Of a stretch of DNA of 36,422 bases, positions 10,201-19,357 are shown piece after piece; the first letter of the stretch is position 1, and the number at the start of each line of letters is the position of its first letter. This stretch comes from Pseudoduganella buxea (lineage in GTDB: Bacteria; Pseudomonadota; Gammaproteobacteria; Burkholderiales; Burkholderiaceae_D): assembly GCF_009720835.1 (NCBI RefSeq), contig NZ_WNKZ01000068.1:1-36422 (forward strand), in the 5' to 3' direction. Made by a program: the position numbers and the translations under genes. The notes under the pieces are model-generated. The model saw only the letters and a list, made by a program, of their open reading frames with translations, did not search any database and was not told the origin of the DNA.

Positions 10201-10808
10201 ACCTGCACGGTCGCGCCATGGAAACGCGCCGCGAACTGCCGCTGGCCGACAACGAGGACCAGGGCTATATCCACTACCGCAAGGGCAGCCTGGCCATGTA
10301 CCAGCTGCAGGACATCGTCGGCGAGGAGCGCATCAACACGCTGCTGCGTTCCCTGCTGCAGCAATATGGCTTCCGCGCCGGACCGTATCCGAGCGTGACG
10401 GCGCTGGTGGAGGGCTTGCGCGCCATCGTGCCGCGCGAGCAGGCCTACCTGGTCGACGACCTGTTCAACGCCATCGTCCTGTACGACAACCGCGCCCTGT
10501 CCGCCACAGCCACGCGGCGCAAGGACGGTCGCTACGACGTGACGGTGACGGTGCACGCGGCCAAGCTGCGCGCTGACGGCCTGGGCGCCGAGAAGGACGT
10601 GCCGCTGGCCGACCTGATCGACATCGGCGTGGACGACAAGGACGGCAACAGCCTGGCACGCGAGCGCAAGCTGGTCGACCGGCGCGAGATGACCTACAAG
10701 ATCACCGTGGCGGGCCGCCCGGCCCGGGCCGGCATCGATCCGGACAACAAGCTGATCGACCGCAAGCCCCACGACAACATGATCGCCGTCGACATGCCGC
10801 CCCGCTGA
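7212..10808 (+). CDS. ABC-2 permease fused to an M1-family aminopeptidase domain
   Basis: This 1198-aa membrane protein has two ABC-2 permease halves (about residues 1-270 and 305-590, many hydrophobic helices) followed by a gluzincin peptidase domain (about 620-1150). The zinc site is H942EVAH946 followed by Glu966 in LSETLAEY. The spacing is HEXXH-X19-E, one residue longer than the usual M1 X18. An exopeptidase-like GxMEN motif is replaced by FSESMGFIA. Ser-Glu-Tyr features downstream (AEYSALMVMKK) also match M1 enzymes. It presumably couples transport, driven by the preceding ATPase, to trimming of N-terminal residues from a peptide at the membrane. Which side the peptidase faces depends on helix count and is not certain. 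This permease-M1 type is known in databases but is poorly characterised. Confidence 0.92.
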   Translation: MTALVSIALFEARQRFRLLSTWVYFLMFLALSTLWVGAAGGVFKNATVSFGGRVLINAPLAIMITASALGCLGVVVVAAMMGRAVQQDFEYEMHPFFFTAPIRKYQYMFGRFLGAWLVLAVIFSSILLGHLAGTWLPGVDPERLGPASLQAYLLPYFVTLLPNLFIFGAIFFVMAALTRRMLPVYVSSVVMLIGYIVAPSLARDLDYKTLAALIDPFGTAALLRLTEYWPIAERNTRLVLLDGVYLLNRAIWCSFSLVALLLGYWRFHFIGTLDGGHAPRGDSDEPIRITATAARTAEAPDFKARSLVLLLAQFTWLNLRETTKNVYFFVIVLAGVLTMYAGALDMGSIWGTNTWPLTYVVLDMVKRMFAPFMLVITTFYAGELVWREREHRMALLLDALPVPSWLPMLSKLFALIGLQALLLLVVMLCGVSIQLFHGYFKLEPALYFTELFTIELPAYALVAVLAIAVQVLTGHKFVGYFTMIVYYVGTVTLKGLGLEHPLLMYGVTPEIVYSDMNGFGHFLPRERWYQVYWAACAVMLAVLTLVFWPRGASEEWLTRRRLARHALTVPVLATFGGALLVFLGAGGVLFYNLNIANEFETAYRQGTQRADYERKYRHLAAVAQPRITDVKLHVEIMPEQRRLVVKGRYLLVNRGSTPIGTIYVTQEKHAVMGQPRFGVPARVVLDDGETGFHGYALATPLAPGAALPMTFELAYDPKGIFGLGTDTPVVANGTFFNNRVLPHIGYQRDNELADPRDRRKHKLPAQERKLARDDPKGLANNVLGNDADWVAFDAVIGTSADQVAVAPGTLVKEWRDPKDGARRYFHYRMDKPILNFYSFQSARYAVRHDWWQDVGIEVYYHPGHEFNLDRITRGVKDGLDYFSRNYGPYQHKVLRVVEFPRYERYAQSYPNTVPFSESMGFIAKVDEKNPKDIDYPYYVTAHEVAHQWWGHQLVGGNTRGATVLSETLAEYSALMVMKKAFGRERMRRFLRYDLDMYLHGRAMETRRELPLADNEDQGYIHYRKGSLAMYQLQDIVGEERINTLLRSLLQQYGFRAGPYPSVTALVEGLRAIVPREQAYLVDDLFNAIVLYDNRALSATATRRKDGRYDVTVTVHAAKLRADGLGAEKDVPLADLIDIGVDDKDGNSLARERKLVDRREMTYKITVAGRPARAGIDPDNKLIDRKPHDNMIAVDMPPR

Positions 10809-10901
10809 AGCGCTGCATCATGACATTCAGTTAAGCCGCGAACAGACCCCGGGCGGCGCATGGCCCATGCTGGCGTTTTCCGATGAAGACAGGAGCTGGC
10901 A

Positions 10902-11414
10902 ATGGGATTTGATCTCGGTAACTTGTTACAACAGTACCTGGGCGGTGCCGGCGCGGCCGATCCGGCCCGTGCCGAACAGGACTTCGGCAATGTGGCGCAG
11001 CAGGCGCCCCGCCCTGCCCTGGCCCAGGGCGTGACGGAAGCGCTGCGTTCCGACCAGACCCCGCCGTTCTCGCAACTGGTGGGCCAGCTGTTCGGCCGCA
11101 GCGACCCGACGCAGCGCGCCGGCATGCTGAACCAGCTGCTGGCCAATGTCAGCCCGGCCATGCTGGCCTCGCTGGCAGGCAGCGTGGGTAACCTGTTCAA
11201 GCAGGACGGCCAGCCGCAAGTGACGCCGGAACAGGCCGAACAGATCACGCCGCAGCAGGCCCAGGAGATCGCGGCCACGGCAGAACAGCTCAACCCGGGC
11301 ATCGTCGACCGCATGGGCGACTTCTACGCGGACCATCCGACCCTGGTGAAAGCCCTGGGCGGCGCCGCGCTGGCCATCGTGCTGGGCAAGATCGCCCAAT
11401 CGCACCAGAACTGA
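10902..11414 (+). CDS. Hypothetical protein, 170 aa, with C-terminal hydrophobic segment
   Basis: I do not recognise a named family. The product begins MGFDLGNLLQQYLGG, is rich in Gln, Ala and Pro, and has a C-terminal hydrophobic stretch, LVKALGGAALAIVLGKIA. The middle (TPEQAEQITPQQAQEIAATAEQ) is helical and amphipathic. The start GFDLGNLLQQYLGG resembles small Gly/Leu-rich proteins of the YidB/DUF937 type, but I cannot confirm membership. A good AGGAG precedes the ATG. It lies 93 bases after the permease-peptidase gene and 28 before the DUF3597 gene, with which it probably forms an operon. A membrane-associated or stress-related small protein is possible, but this is speculative. Confidence 0.8.
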   Translation: MGFDLGNLLQQYLGGAGAADPARAEQDFGNVAQQAPRPALAQGVTEALRSDQTPPFSQLVGQLFGRSDPTQRAGMLNQLLANVSPAMLASLAGSVGNLFKQDGQPQVTPEQAEQITPQQAQEIAATAEQLNPGIVDRMGDFYADHPTLVKALGGAALAIVLGKIAQSHQN

Positions 11415-11442
11415 TTCCACCAACCACGTCAAGGAGCTACAC

Positions 11443-11871
11443 ATGGGTATCCTGAGCAATATCTTCCACAAGATCTTCCCGTCGTCGCACCCGGCCGTGC
11501 AAGCCAAGCCGGCCGCACCGGCACCCCAGGCCGCACCAGCTGCTGCCGCACCGGCCGCGCCTGCTGCGGCTCCGGCCCAGGCCGCACCTGCGGCCGCGCC
11601 GGCCGCGATGACGGAAGTGGACGTCGAAGCGATCCTGAACCAGAAGGCGCAGTCGGCCGGCGAAAAGCTGAACTGGCGCACCTCCATCGTCGACCTGCTG
11701 AAATTGCTGGACCTGGACAGCAGCCTGCAGGCCCGCAAGGAGCTGGCGCAGGAGCTACACTACACGGGCGACACCGGGGACTCGGCCAAGATGAATATCT
11801 GGCTGCACCGGCAAGTGATGAACAAGCTGGCCGCCAACGGCGGCAAGGTCCCGGCGGACTTGAAGGACTAA
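11443..11871 (+). CDS. DUF3597 domain protein
   Basis: This 142-aa protein has an N-terminal amphipathic start (MGILSNIFHKIFP), an Ala/Pro-rich linker at about residues 20-55, and a compact C-terminal DUF3597 domain. The domain includes LNWRTSIVDLLKLLDLD, the helix LQARKELAQELHY, GDTGDSAKMNIWLHRQVM and NGGKVPADLKD. DUF3597 is a small domain with a known fold but no assigned biochemical role. The ATG has an AAGGAG site upstream. The linker's GC-rich Ala/Pro codons look like repeat expansion. It is the last gene before a tandem repeat array and terminators, so it closes the rightward transcription unit. Function is unknown; domain assignment is from sequence recognition. Confidence 0.88.
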   Translation: MGILSNIFHKIFPSSHPAVQAKPAAPAPQAAPAAAAPAAPAAAPAQAAPAAAPAAMTEVDVEAILNQKAQSAGEKLNWRTSIVDLLKLLDLDSSLQARKELAQELHYTGDTGDSAKMNIWLHRQVMNKLAANGGKVPADLKD

Positions 11872-11876
11872 CGTCC

Positions 11877-12060
11877 CGCAGTGCGGGACGTTAGAACTGA
11901 CTTCGCAGTGCGGGACGTTAGAACTGACTTCGCAGTGCGGGACGTTAGAACTGACTTCGCAGTGCGGGACGTTAGAACTGACTTCGCAGTGCGGGACGTT
12001 AGAACTGACTGCGCAATGCGGGGTGTTAGAACTGACTTCGCAATGCGGGACGTTGGAAGA
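11877..12060 (+). repeat. 27-bp tandem repeat array, six full copies plus one partial
   Basis: Tandem copies begin at 11877, 11904, 11931, 11958, 11985 and 12012, with a partial seventh from 12039. Each starts CGCAGTGCGGGACGTTAGAA and ends with CTGACTT (CTGACTG in copy 5). Copies 1-4 are identical; copies 5-7 carry changes (CGCAATGCG and a G-rich variant). There are no spacers. The first copy joins a 9-bp stem (ACGTCCCGC / GCGGGACGT, loop AGT) at 11871-11891, which overlaps the DUF3597 stop. Since 27 is a multiple of 3, the array is open in several frames, but I do not regard it as coding. It lies between two convergent genes just before the terminator. Confidence 0.95.
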
Positions 12061-12062
12061 GC

Positions 12063-12090
12063 AAGGCCGTCCTGCGGGACGGCCTTTTTT
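12063..12090 (+). terminator. Rho-independent terminator after the DUF3597 gene
   Basis: A perfect 8-bp stem (GGCCGTCC / GGACGGCC) with loop TGCG is followed by six T residues. Two A residues before the stem can pair with the first T residues. It is placed right after the repeat array and ends rightward transcription. Confidence 0.9.
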
Positions 12091-12120
12091 ATCGCTGTTT
12101 TCGCGCGCGAAAGTTGCCCG

Positions 12121-12145
12121 AAAAATGGGGTCTGTCCCCATTTTT
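12121..12145. terminator. Symmetric hairpin with A/T arms, likely bidirectional terminator
   Basis: A perfect 10-bp stem (AAAAATGGGG and its complement) with five-base loop TCTGT, ten bases before the chemoreceptor stop. The arms have A on one side and T on the other, so it can act for the leftward chemoreceptor transcript and also for read-through from the right-going unit. The GGGG-loop-CCCC pattern resembles a dispersed repeat that I associate with Massilia-type genomes; this link is from memory only. Confidence 0.75.
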
Positions 12146-12154
12146 GGAGCAACA

Positions 12155-13714
12155 TCAGGCCAGGGCGAGGCGCCCTTCGCGCAGCTTGAACACGCTGACG
12201 ACGTCGGCCAGCGCGGCAGCCTGCTCGCGCAGCGACGCGGCGGCGGCGGCGGCTTCCTCGACCAGCGCGGCGTTCTGCTGCGTGACGCCGTCCATGTCGG
12301 CAATGGCCTGGTTCACCTGTTCGATGCCTTCGCTCTGCTCCAGGCTGGCCGTCGTGATTTCGCCCATGATGTCGGTGACGCGGTGGATGCTTTGCACCAC
12401 TTCCGTCATCGTCGTGCCGGCCTGCTCGACCAGCTTGCTGCCGGCGCCGACCTTGTCGACCGAGTCGCCGATCAGCACCTTGATTTCCTTCGCGGCCGCG
12501 GCAGAACGCTGGGCCAGGCTGCGCACTTCGCTGGCGACGACGGCGAAACCGCGACCCTGCTCACCGGCCCGGGCCGCTTCCACCGCCGCGTTCAGGGCCA
12601 GGATATTGGTCTGGAAGGCAATGCCGTCGATGACGGAAATGATGTCGACGATCTTGCGTGCCGAGTCGTTGATCGAGTCCATCGTCTCGACCACCCGGCC
12701 CACCACCTCGCCGCCGCGCACGGCCACTTCGGACGCGCTGACGGCCAGCTGGTTGGCCTGGCGGGCGTTGTCCGCGTTCTGGCGCACGGTGGACGTCAGT
12801 TCCTCCATCGACGACGCCGTCTCTTCCAGCGCGCTGGCCTGCTGCTCCGTGCGGGACGACAGGTCCAGGTTGCCCGCGGCGATTTCGCCGGACGCGCTGG
12901 AGATATGTTCGGTGCCGCCGCGCACCTGGCCGACGATGCGGGCCAGGTTGTCGTTCATGGTCTTCAAGGCACCCAGCAGGCGGCCCGTTTCATCCTTCGA
13001 CGTCACTTCGATATCGCTGCGCAGGTCGTTCTGGGCGACCGACCAGGCCACCTCGACGGCACGGTTCAGGGGCACGACGATACCGCGCGTCAGCCACCAC
13101 GAGCAGAAGGCCCCCAGCGCCAGCACGACGACGCCGAAGACGATCATGAAGCGGCGATTGTCCTCGAACAGTTGGCCGATATGGCCCGCTTCCGTGTCGA
13201 TGGCGGCGCGCTGCAGTTGCAGCAGCGCGTTCAGCGCCTCCAGGTAGGCCTTGCCGTCCGGCTGGAACGACCGCACCAGCAGCTCGTTCGCTTCGTCCAG
13301 CTTGCCTTCCTTCTTCAATGCCACGATGCCGTCGCGCGAGGCCAGGTAGCGCTTGCGCGCGGCCACGATGCGTTCGAAGGTTTCCTTCTCGGCGGCCGTC
13401 TGCAGCAGCGGCTCGACCTGCTTCTGCAGCGCGTTGACTTCGCGGGTGGAATTGGCCGTGTCCTCGGCGAAGAACGGTCCCAGCGACGGGTCCGTGCTCT
13501 TCGAGATGGCCGTGGTGCGGCGCACGCTCGTGTGGATCAGGCGGTACCAGTCGGCAATCGCGCGCTCCTTTGCCAGCGGCTGGTGCAGCAGCTCGCGCGT
13601 CGCGTCGCCGACGGTCTGCATGTGGAACACGCCAATCACCGTCATCAGGGTCATCAATGCAAGGACAAGCGCGAAGCCGGCGGCCAGTCGGGTGCCGATT
13701 TTCAGATTATTCAT
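12155..13714 (-). CDS. Methyl-accepting chemotaxis protein
   Basis: This 519-aa chemoreceptor transmits ligand binding to CheA/CheW. Order: TM1 about residues 11-32, a periplasmic four-helix-bundle type sensor domain about 33-188, TM2 about 189-210 (MIVFGVVVLALGAFCSWWL), HAMP about 211-265, and the cytoplasmic signalling hairpin about 270-515. The highly conserved tip includes GIAFQTNILALNAAVEAAR and EQGRGFAVVASEVR. The C-terminus ends KLREGRLALA and lacks a CheR/CheB docking pentapeptide (NWETF type). No other chemotaxis genes are in the window. A convergent terminator pair lies at its 3' end. The ligand is not predictable from the sensor domain. Confidence 0.96.
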   Translation of the reverse strand: MNNLKIGTRLAAGFALVLALMTLMTVIGVFHMQTVGDATRELLHQPLAKERAIADWYRLIHTSVRRTTAISKSTDPSLGPFFAEDTANSTREVNALQKQVEPLLQTAAEKETFERIVAARKRYLASRDGIVALKKEGKLDEANELLVRSFQPDGKAYLEALNALLQLQRAAIDTEAGHIGQLFEDNRRFMIVFGVVVLALGAFCSWWLTRGIVVPLNRAVEVAWSVAQNDLRSDIEVTSKDETGRLLGALKTMNDNLARIVGQVRGGTEHISSASGEIAAGNLDLSSRTEQQASALEETASSMEELTSTVRQNADNARQANQLAVSASEVAVRGGEVVGRVVETMDSINDSARKIVDIISVIDGIAFQTNILALNAAVEAARAGEQGRGFAVVASEVRSLAQRSAAAAKEIKVLIGDSVDKVGAGSKLVEQAGTTMTEVVQSIHRVTDIMGEITTASLEQSEGIEQVNQAIADMDGVTQQNAALVEEAAAAAASLREQAAALADVVSVFKLREGRLALA

Positions 13715-13758
13715 GGTCTGGTGGGCCCTCGCGGGGCCTTGAGATTGCCTAAAAGAAA

Positions 13759-13780
13759 GGCAGAGTCTAACATACTTTTA
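13759..13780 (-). promoter_or_regulatory. Weak FliA (sigma-28)-like promoter before the chemoreceptor gene
   Basis: On the minus strand TAAAAGTA is followed after 11 bases by GCCTTTCT. This partly fits the TAAAGTTT-N11-GCCGATAA consensus (TAAA and GCC retained, about 9 of 16 positions). It lies some 45-65 bases before the ATG. FliA control is expected for chemoreceptors, but this match is weak and a sigma-70 promoter is equally possible. Confidence 0.25.
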
Positions 13781-13888
13781 GTTGCTGAGTGGAAATTTGC
13801 ACCTCTGTGGCACGGAAGCATCGCCCCATCCTGGTGCGTGCAACGGTGTCCCTTGCCTTGAAGTACCAAGGCCCCGTACCATCGCGGC

Positions 13889-14593
13889 ATGAAACCTGCC
13901 TTCTCCCCTTCACGCCGTACGCTGTTGGCGGCCACTGCCGCCTTGTCGACCCTGGTCCTGCTGCCGGTCCGCGCCGCCGGCCCCACCTACGGCACCCACG
14001 GCATGGCCCTGTTCGGCGGCCGCGACGGCATGTATGCGTCGCACCTGCCCATGTTCCATGCGCCCCACGACTACCAGGTGCTGCTGCAGCTGCGCCTGCT
14101 CGACCCGAAGCTGGACGGGCAGCTGCGGGCCCGGCTCGAAGGCAAGCCGGCCCTGTGGACGATCGATCCGGAGAAATTCGAGCTGGACCGCCTGGCACCC
14201 GGTGCCGGCGCCCCCGTGCGGCAGTTCGCCGCCACGGTCGTGCAGGGCCACTTCGAACGGGAGGGCAAGCCCCAGTACAAGGACGTGACGGTCGTCATCG
14301 AGAAGGTACTGCTGTTCCGGCGCCTGTCGCCGGAAACGGTAGAGAGCGCCAGCGCGCGCTACCTGCAGGTGGGCACCGGCCGCCAGCGTTTCCTCGTCAA
14401 GACCGTCGACAGCCGGCCCGACTTCGACCATATCGTGGCCTACCGTGCCATGCCCGGTGCGGACACGCAGTCCGTGACGGTACCGAAGCTGGGCCTGCAG
14501 CAGCCGTCCCCGCGGGCGCTGGCCGATGCGCTGGGCGTGGCGCCGTCGGCAATCGCCGGCACCGTGTATTTCGACACCAACGACCTGCGCTGA
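13889..14593 (+). CDS. Tat-type exported protein of unknown function
   Basis: This 234-aa protein has a twin-arginine-like signal (SPSRRTLLAATAALS, Arg9-Arg10) and a probable cleavage site after LPVRA, near residue 29. The mature part begins AGPTYGTHGMALFGGRDGMYASHLPMFH, then shows alternating beta-like strands such as YQVLLQLRLL and DVTVVIEKVLLFRRL. The family is unknown to me, though similar small secreted proteins occur in Oxalobacteraceae (recollection, not a search). The conserved-looking His/Met/Gly-rich N-terminal stretch may be a metal or ligand site, but that is speculative. It is a single-gene unit divergent from the chemoreceptor and convergent with topB, closed by a strong terminator. 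Confidence 0.85.
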   Translation: MKPAFSPSRRTLLAATAALSTLVLLPVRAAGPTYGTHGMALFGGRDGMYASHLPMFHAPHDYQVLLQLRLLDPKLDGQLRARLEGKPALWTIDPEKFELDRLAPGAGAPVRQFAATVVQGHFEREGKPQYKDVTVVIEKVLLFRRLSPETVESASARYLQVGTGRQRFLVKTVDSRPDFDHIVAYRAMPGADTQSVTVPKLGLQQPSPRALADALGVAPSAIAGTVYFDTNDLR

Positions 14594-14596
14594 AAA

Positions 14597-14626
14597 GAAA
14601 AACGGGACCGAAGTCCCGTTTTTTTT
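14597..14626. terminator. Bidirectional terminator between the exported protein and topB
   Basis: Stem AACGGGAC / GTCCCGTT with loop CGAA (14601-14620), flanked by an A-rich arm on the left and a T tract on the right. It lies 4 bases after the stop of the rightward gene and about 12 bases beyond the topB stop, so it can serve both. Confidence 0.92.
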
Positions 14627-14637
14627 ATTCGCCGCTG

Positions 14638-17307
<2,670 letters not shown>

Positions 17308-17637
17308 GGTTATTGTTCTCGGTTGCTTATTCAGGTGCTCGGTACGGCAGGCGCATAATACATGGCATTGCGGCCTTTGCCGACAGTTTGCCCTTGCGCT
17401 GCACGGATTTTAAGCAGGGCGGCTGGCCCGGCGGCCCGCGAAGGGGCCAATCATAAGCGCGTTACGACTTTGTTCGCAAGTTGCGTGCGTCGGCTTGGAA
17501 CCGTGGGGCAATACGCCGGCCGTCGGCGGGGCCGGGCCATTCTCTTATAACGCAGTTTGATTGATCCAGCATGAATGGTTTCAGCTGGCGTGCTTGACGC
17601 ATCGGCCGAAGCCGCCGGCGCTCGCGCCGGTGCAAGC
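17308..17637. other. 330-bp gene-free spacer between smg and topB
   Basis: No credible gene is seen on either strand. On the minus strand TATTAT (complement 17357-17362) is a possible -10 for topB, about 50 bases before its ATG, with no clear -35. Near smg a short inverted repeat, CCGGCG-CTCG-CGCCGG (17615-17630), lacks a T tract and is at best a weak terminator. The spacer suggests that topB has its own promoter rather than being read only from dprA-smg. Confidence 0.5.
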
Positions 17638-18102
17638 TCAGTGCAGCAGGCGCGGGGCCTGCTCTTCGTCCGAACCGAACAGGTCGTCGAACATCAGTGC
17701 ATCGGGCTCCTTGCCCTGGCTCCACAGCAGCATCAGCACGATGATTTTCAGCTTGCCCAGGTTGACGGGCGATTCTTCCAGAGACAGGGCCCGTTCGATG
17801 ACGATCTCGCGTTGCAGCGGCGACAGCACGCGCGCGCTTTCCAGGAAGGCGATGAAGCCGATGGCCTGCGCGCCCAATGCGTCCTGTTCCTGTTCGACAT
17901 AAAATCGCGTGCCCGTCGAAGCGGCCGTCAGCGCGTGTTCGACGCCGGCCATTTCGGTCAGGTCGTTCAGCCACACGAGTGCCTCGGAGATCTCCACATC
18001 GTCGAAACCGACAGCCGACAGCTTCTTCGCCAATGCCGCCGGTTCGGGGCAGGCGTCGGGCCGGTAATAGGTCTCGTAGAGATAAACAAGGATGTCGAAC
18101 AT
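17638..18102 (-). CDS. smg: Smg family protein (DUF494)
   Basis: This 154-aa protein is of the Smg/DUF494 family, found beside dprA in many Beta- and Gammaproteobacteria. The start MFDILVYLYETYYRPDACPE is diagnostic, followed by LAKKLSAVGFDDVEISEALVWLNDLTEM and a helical C-terminal half ending DALMFDDLFGSDEEQAPRLLH. The full length matches the family, and its biochemical role is undetermined. It lies 53 bases downstream of dprA in the same direction. Co-occurrence with dprA and def/fmt is a conserved arrangement. Confidence 0.93.
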   Translation of the reverse strand: MFDILVYLYETYYRPDACPEPAALAKKLSAVGFDDVEISEALVWLNDLTEMAGVEHALTAASTGTRFYVEQEQDALGAQAIGFIAFLESARVLSPLQREIVIERALSLEESPVNLGKLKIIVLMLLWSQGKEPDALMFDDLFGSDEEQAPRLLH

Positions 18103-18155
18103 GGCGCTACTCTATCAGGATCGATCGGCGCGGCACAAGTCCCACACGGTTGCGA

Positions 18156-19349
18156 TCACCTTTTGAGTCGCTGAAATACGCCACCGGGCAGCCGTTCCAC
18201 AACACCTGCGAGCTCCAATGCCAACAAACTTGCCTGTGTGTCAGCGGCGTTACATTGCAGGCGCGCAGCCAGTGCATCGGCGCCCACGGGATCGTGCCCC
18301 AGTGCCGCAAGCAAGGGCGTTGCGGCTTGCATCAATGCAGTGTGCATGGCGTCTTCGCAAGCCCCATTCGACAGAGCTGAATGGCCTTCTTGTGAAATGC
18401 TCGCTGCTGAAGTATCGGCGCCCAATGCCTGCAGGATATCGTCGGCCGTTTCCACCAGCAGCGCGCCTTCGCGTATCAGGCGGTGACAGCCTTTCGACAA
18501 CGTGGCGTGGATCGAACCGGGAATCGCGAACACGTCGCGCCCCTGTTCGTTGGCGCAGCGCGCCGTGATCAGCGAGCCCGATTTTTCCGCCGCCTCCACC
18601 ACCAGCACGCCGCGCACCATGCCGCTGATGGTGCGATTGCGAATTGGAAAATGCGCCGCGCGCGCGGGCGTGCCCAGCGCGAACTCGCTGACGACGCAAC
18701 CCTCGCGCGCGATGCGCTGCGCCAGCGCGGCATTCGCCGCCGGATAGAGCAGGTCGATGCCGGTGCCGACCACGGCAACGGTTGACGCGGCGCCGGCCAG
18801 CGCACCCGCATGCGCGGCCGCATCGATGCCCAGCGCCAGCCCGGAGGCGACGGTGAGGCCCGCGTCGGCCAGGCTGCGCGCGAAGCGCTGCGCATTGCCG
18901 CGCCCCTGCAAGGTGGCGTTGCGGCTGCCGACGATGCCGATGCCCGGGCGAGCCAGCAAGGCAGCGTTGCCGCATGCATGCAGCAGCAACGGCGGATCGG
19001 CGATGTGGCGCAGCAGCGGTGGATAGGCTTCGTCGTTGAAAGTGATCACGTGGTGATCCGGCTGCGCCAGCCAGGCCAGGGTCGTCTCGACCAGGCGGCG
19101 CATGCCGGCCGACAAGGGTGCGCGCAAGGCCGCGGCCTGGCTTGCCGTCAGGCGAGGCGTGTCGTCATCGGAATACGAAGCACCCTGCGGTGCCAGGCTG
19201 GCCGCCAGCACGGCTTGCGGCGTGCCGTAGGCCTGCAGCAGGCGCGCTGCGGCAAGGCGCGACACGCCGGGCGTATAGGCCAGCCGCAGCCACGCGGCCA
19301 GGCCATCGGCTGCGGGGCCGCTTGCGGAAGAAGAGTCCGTGGCTTGCAC
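18156..19349 (-). CDS. dprA: DNA-processing protein DprA (Smf)
   Basis: This 397-aa protein binds incoming single-stranded DNA and loads RecA during natural transformation. Its Rossmann-fold core carries GIGIVGSRNATLQGRGNA and GLTVASGLALGIDAAAHAGAL, then VVGTGIDLLYPAANAALA and SEFALGTPARAAHFPIRNRTISG. A C-terminal winged-helix-like segment (about residues 335-395: LAALGHDPVGADALAARLQ...) is present. The start is a GTG at 19349, eight bases after the LysM gene stop; GGAG inside the LysM 3' end may serve as its ribosome site, at a rather long distance. In some strains the start could be a few codons later. It forms an operon with the upstream LysM gene. Confidence 0.95.
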   Translation of the reverse strand: MQATDSSSASGPAADGLAAWLRLAYTPGVSRLAAARLLQAYGTPQAVLAASLAPQGASYSDDDTPRLTASQAAALRAPLSAGMRRLVETTLAWLAQPDHHVITFNDEAYPPLLRHIADPPLLLHACGNAALLARPGIGIVGSRNATLQGRGNAQRFARSLADAGLTVASGLALGIDAAAHAGALAGAASTVAVVGTGIDLLYPAANAALAQRIAREGCVVSEFALGTPARAAHFPIRNRTISGMVRGVLVVEAAEKSGSLITARCANEQGRDVFAIPGSIHATLSKGCHRLIREGALLVETADDILQALGADTSAASISQEGHSALSNGACEDAMHTALMQAATPLLAALGHDPVGADALAARLQCNAADTQASLLALELAGVVERLPGGVFQRLKR

Positions 19350-19357
19350 GGCGGGGC

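Noticed and set aside
7059..10772. 1237-residue open frame on the minus strand opposite the permease-peptidase gene
   Set aside because: It is rich in His, Gln, Arg and Ala as expected for an antisense reading of GC-rich codons, has no known motif, and lies opposite a gene with clear ABC-2 and M1 signatures.
11877..12060. Array taken as CRISPR
   Set aside because: The 27-bp units are contiguous with no spacers, and no cas genes are present.
12023..13861. 612-residue open frame on the plus strand across the chemoreceptor
   Set aside because: It runs opposite an unmistakable chemoreceptor and through the terminator and repeat region.
17462..17974. 170-residue minus-strand frame overlapping smg
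   Set aside because: It is an out-of-frame reading of smg with Arg-rich composition and no motif; smg matches DUF494 throughout.
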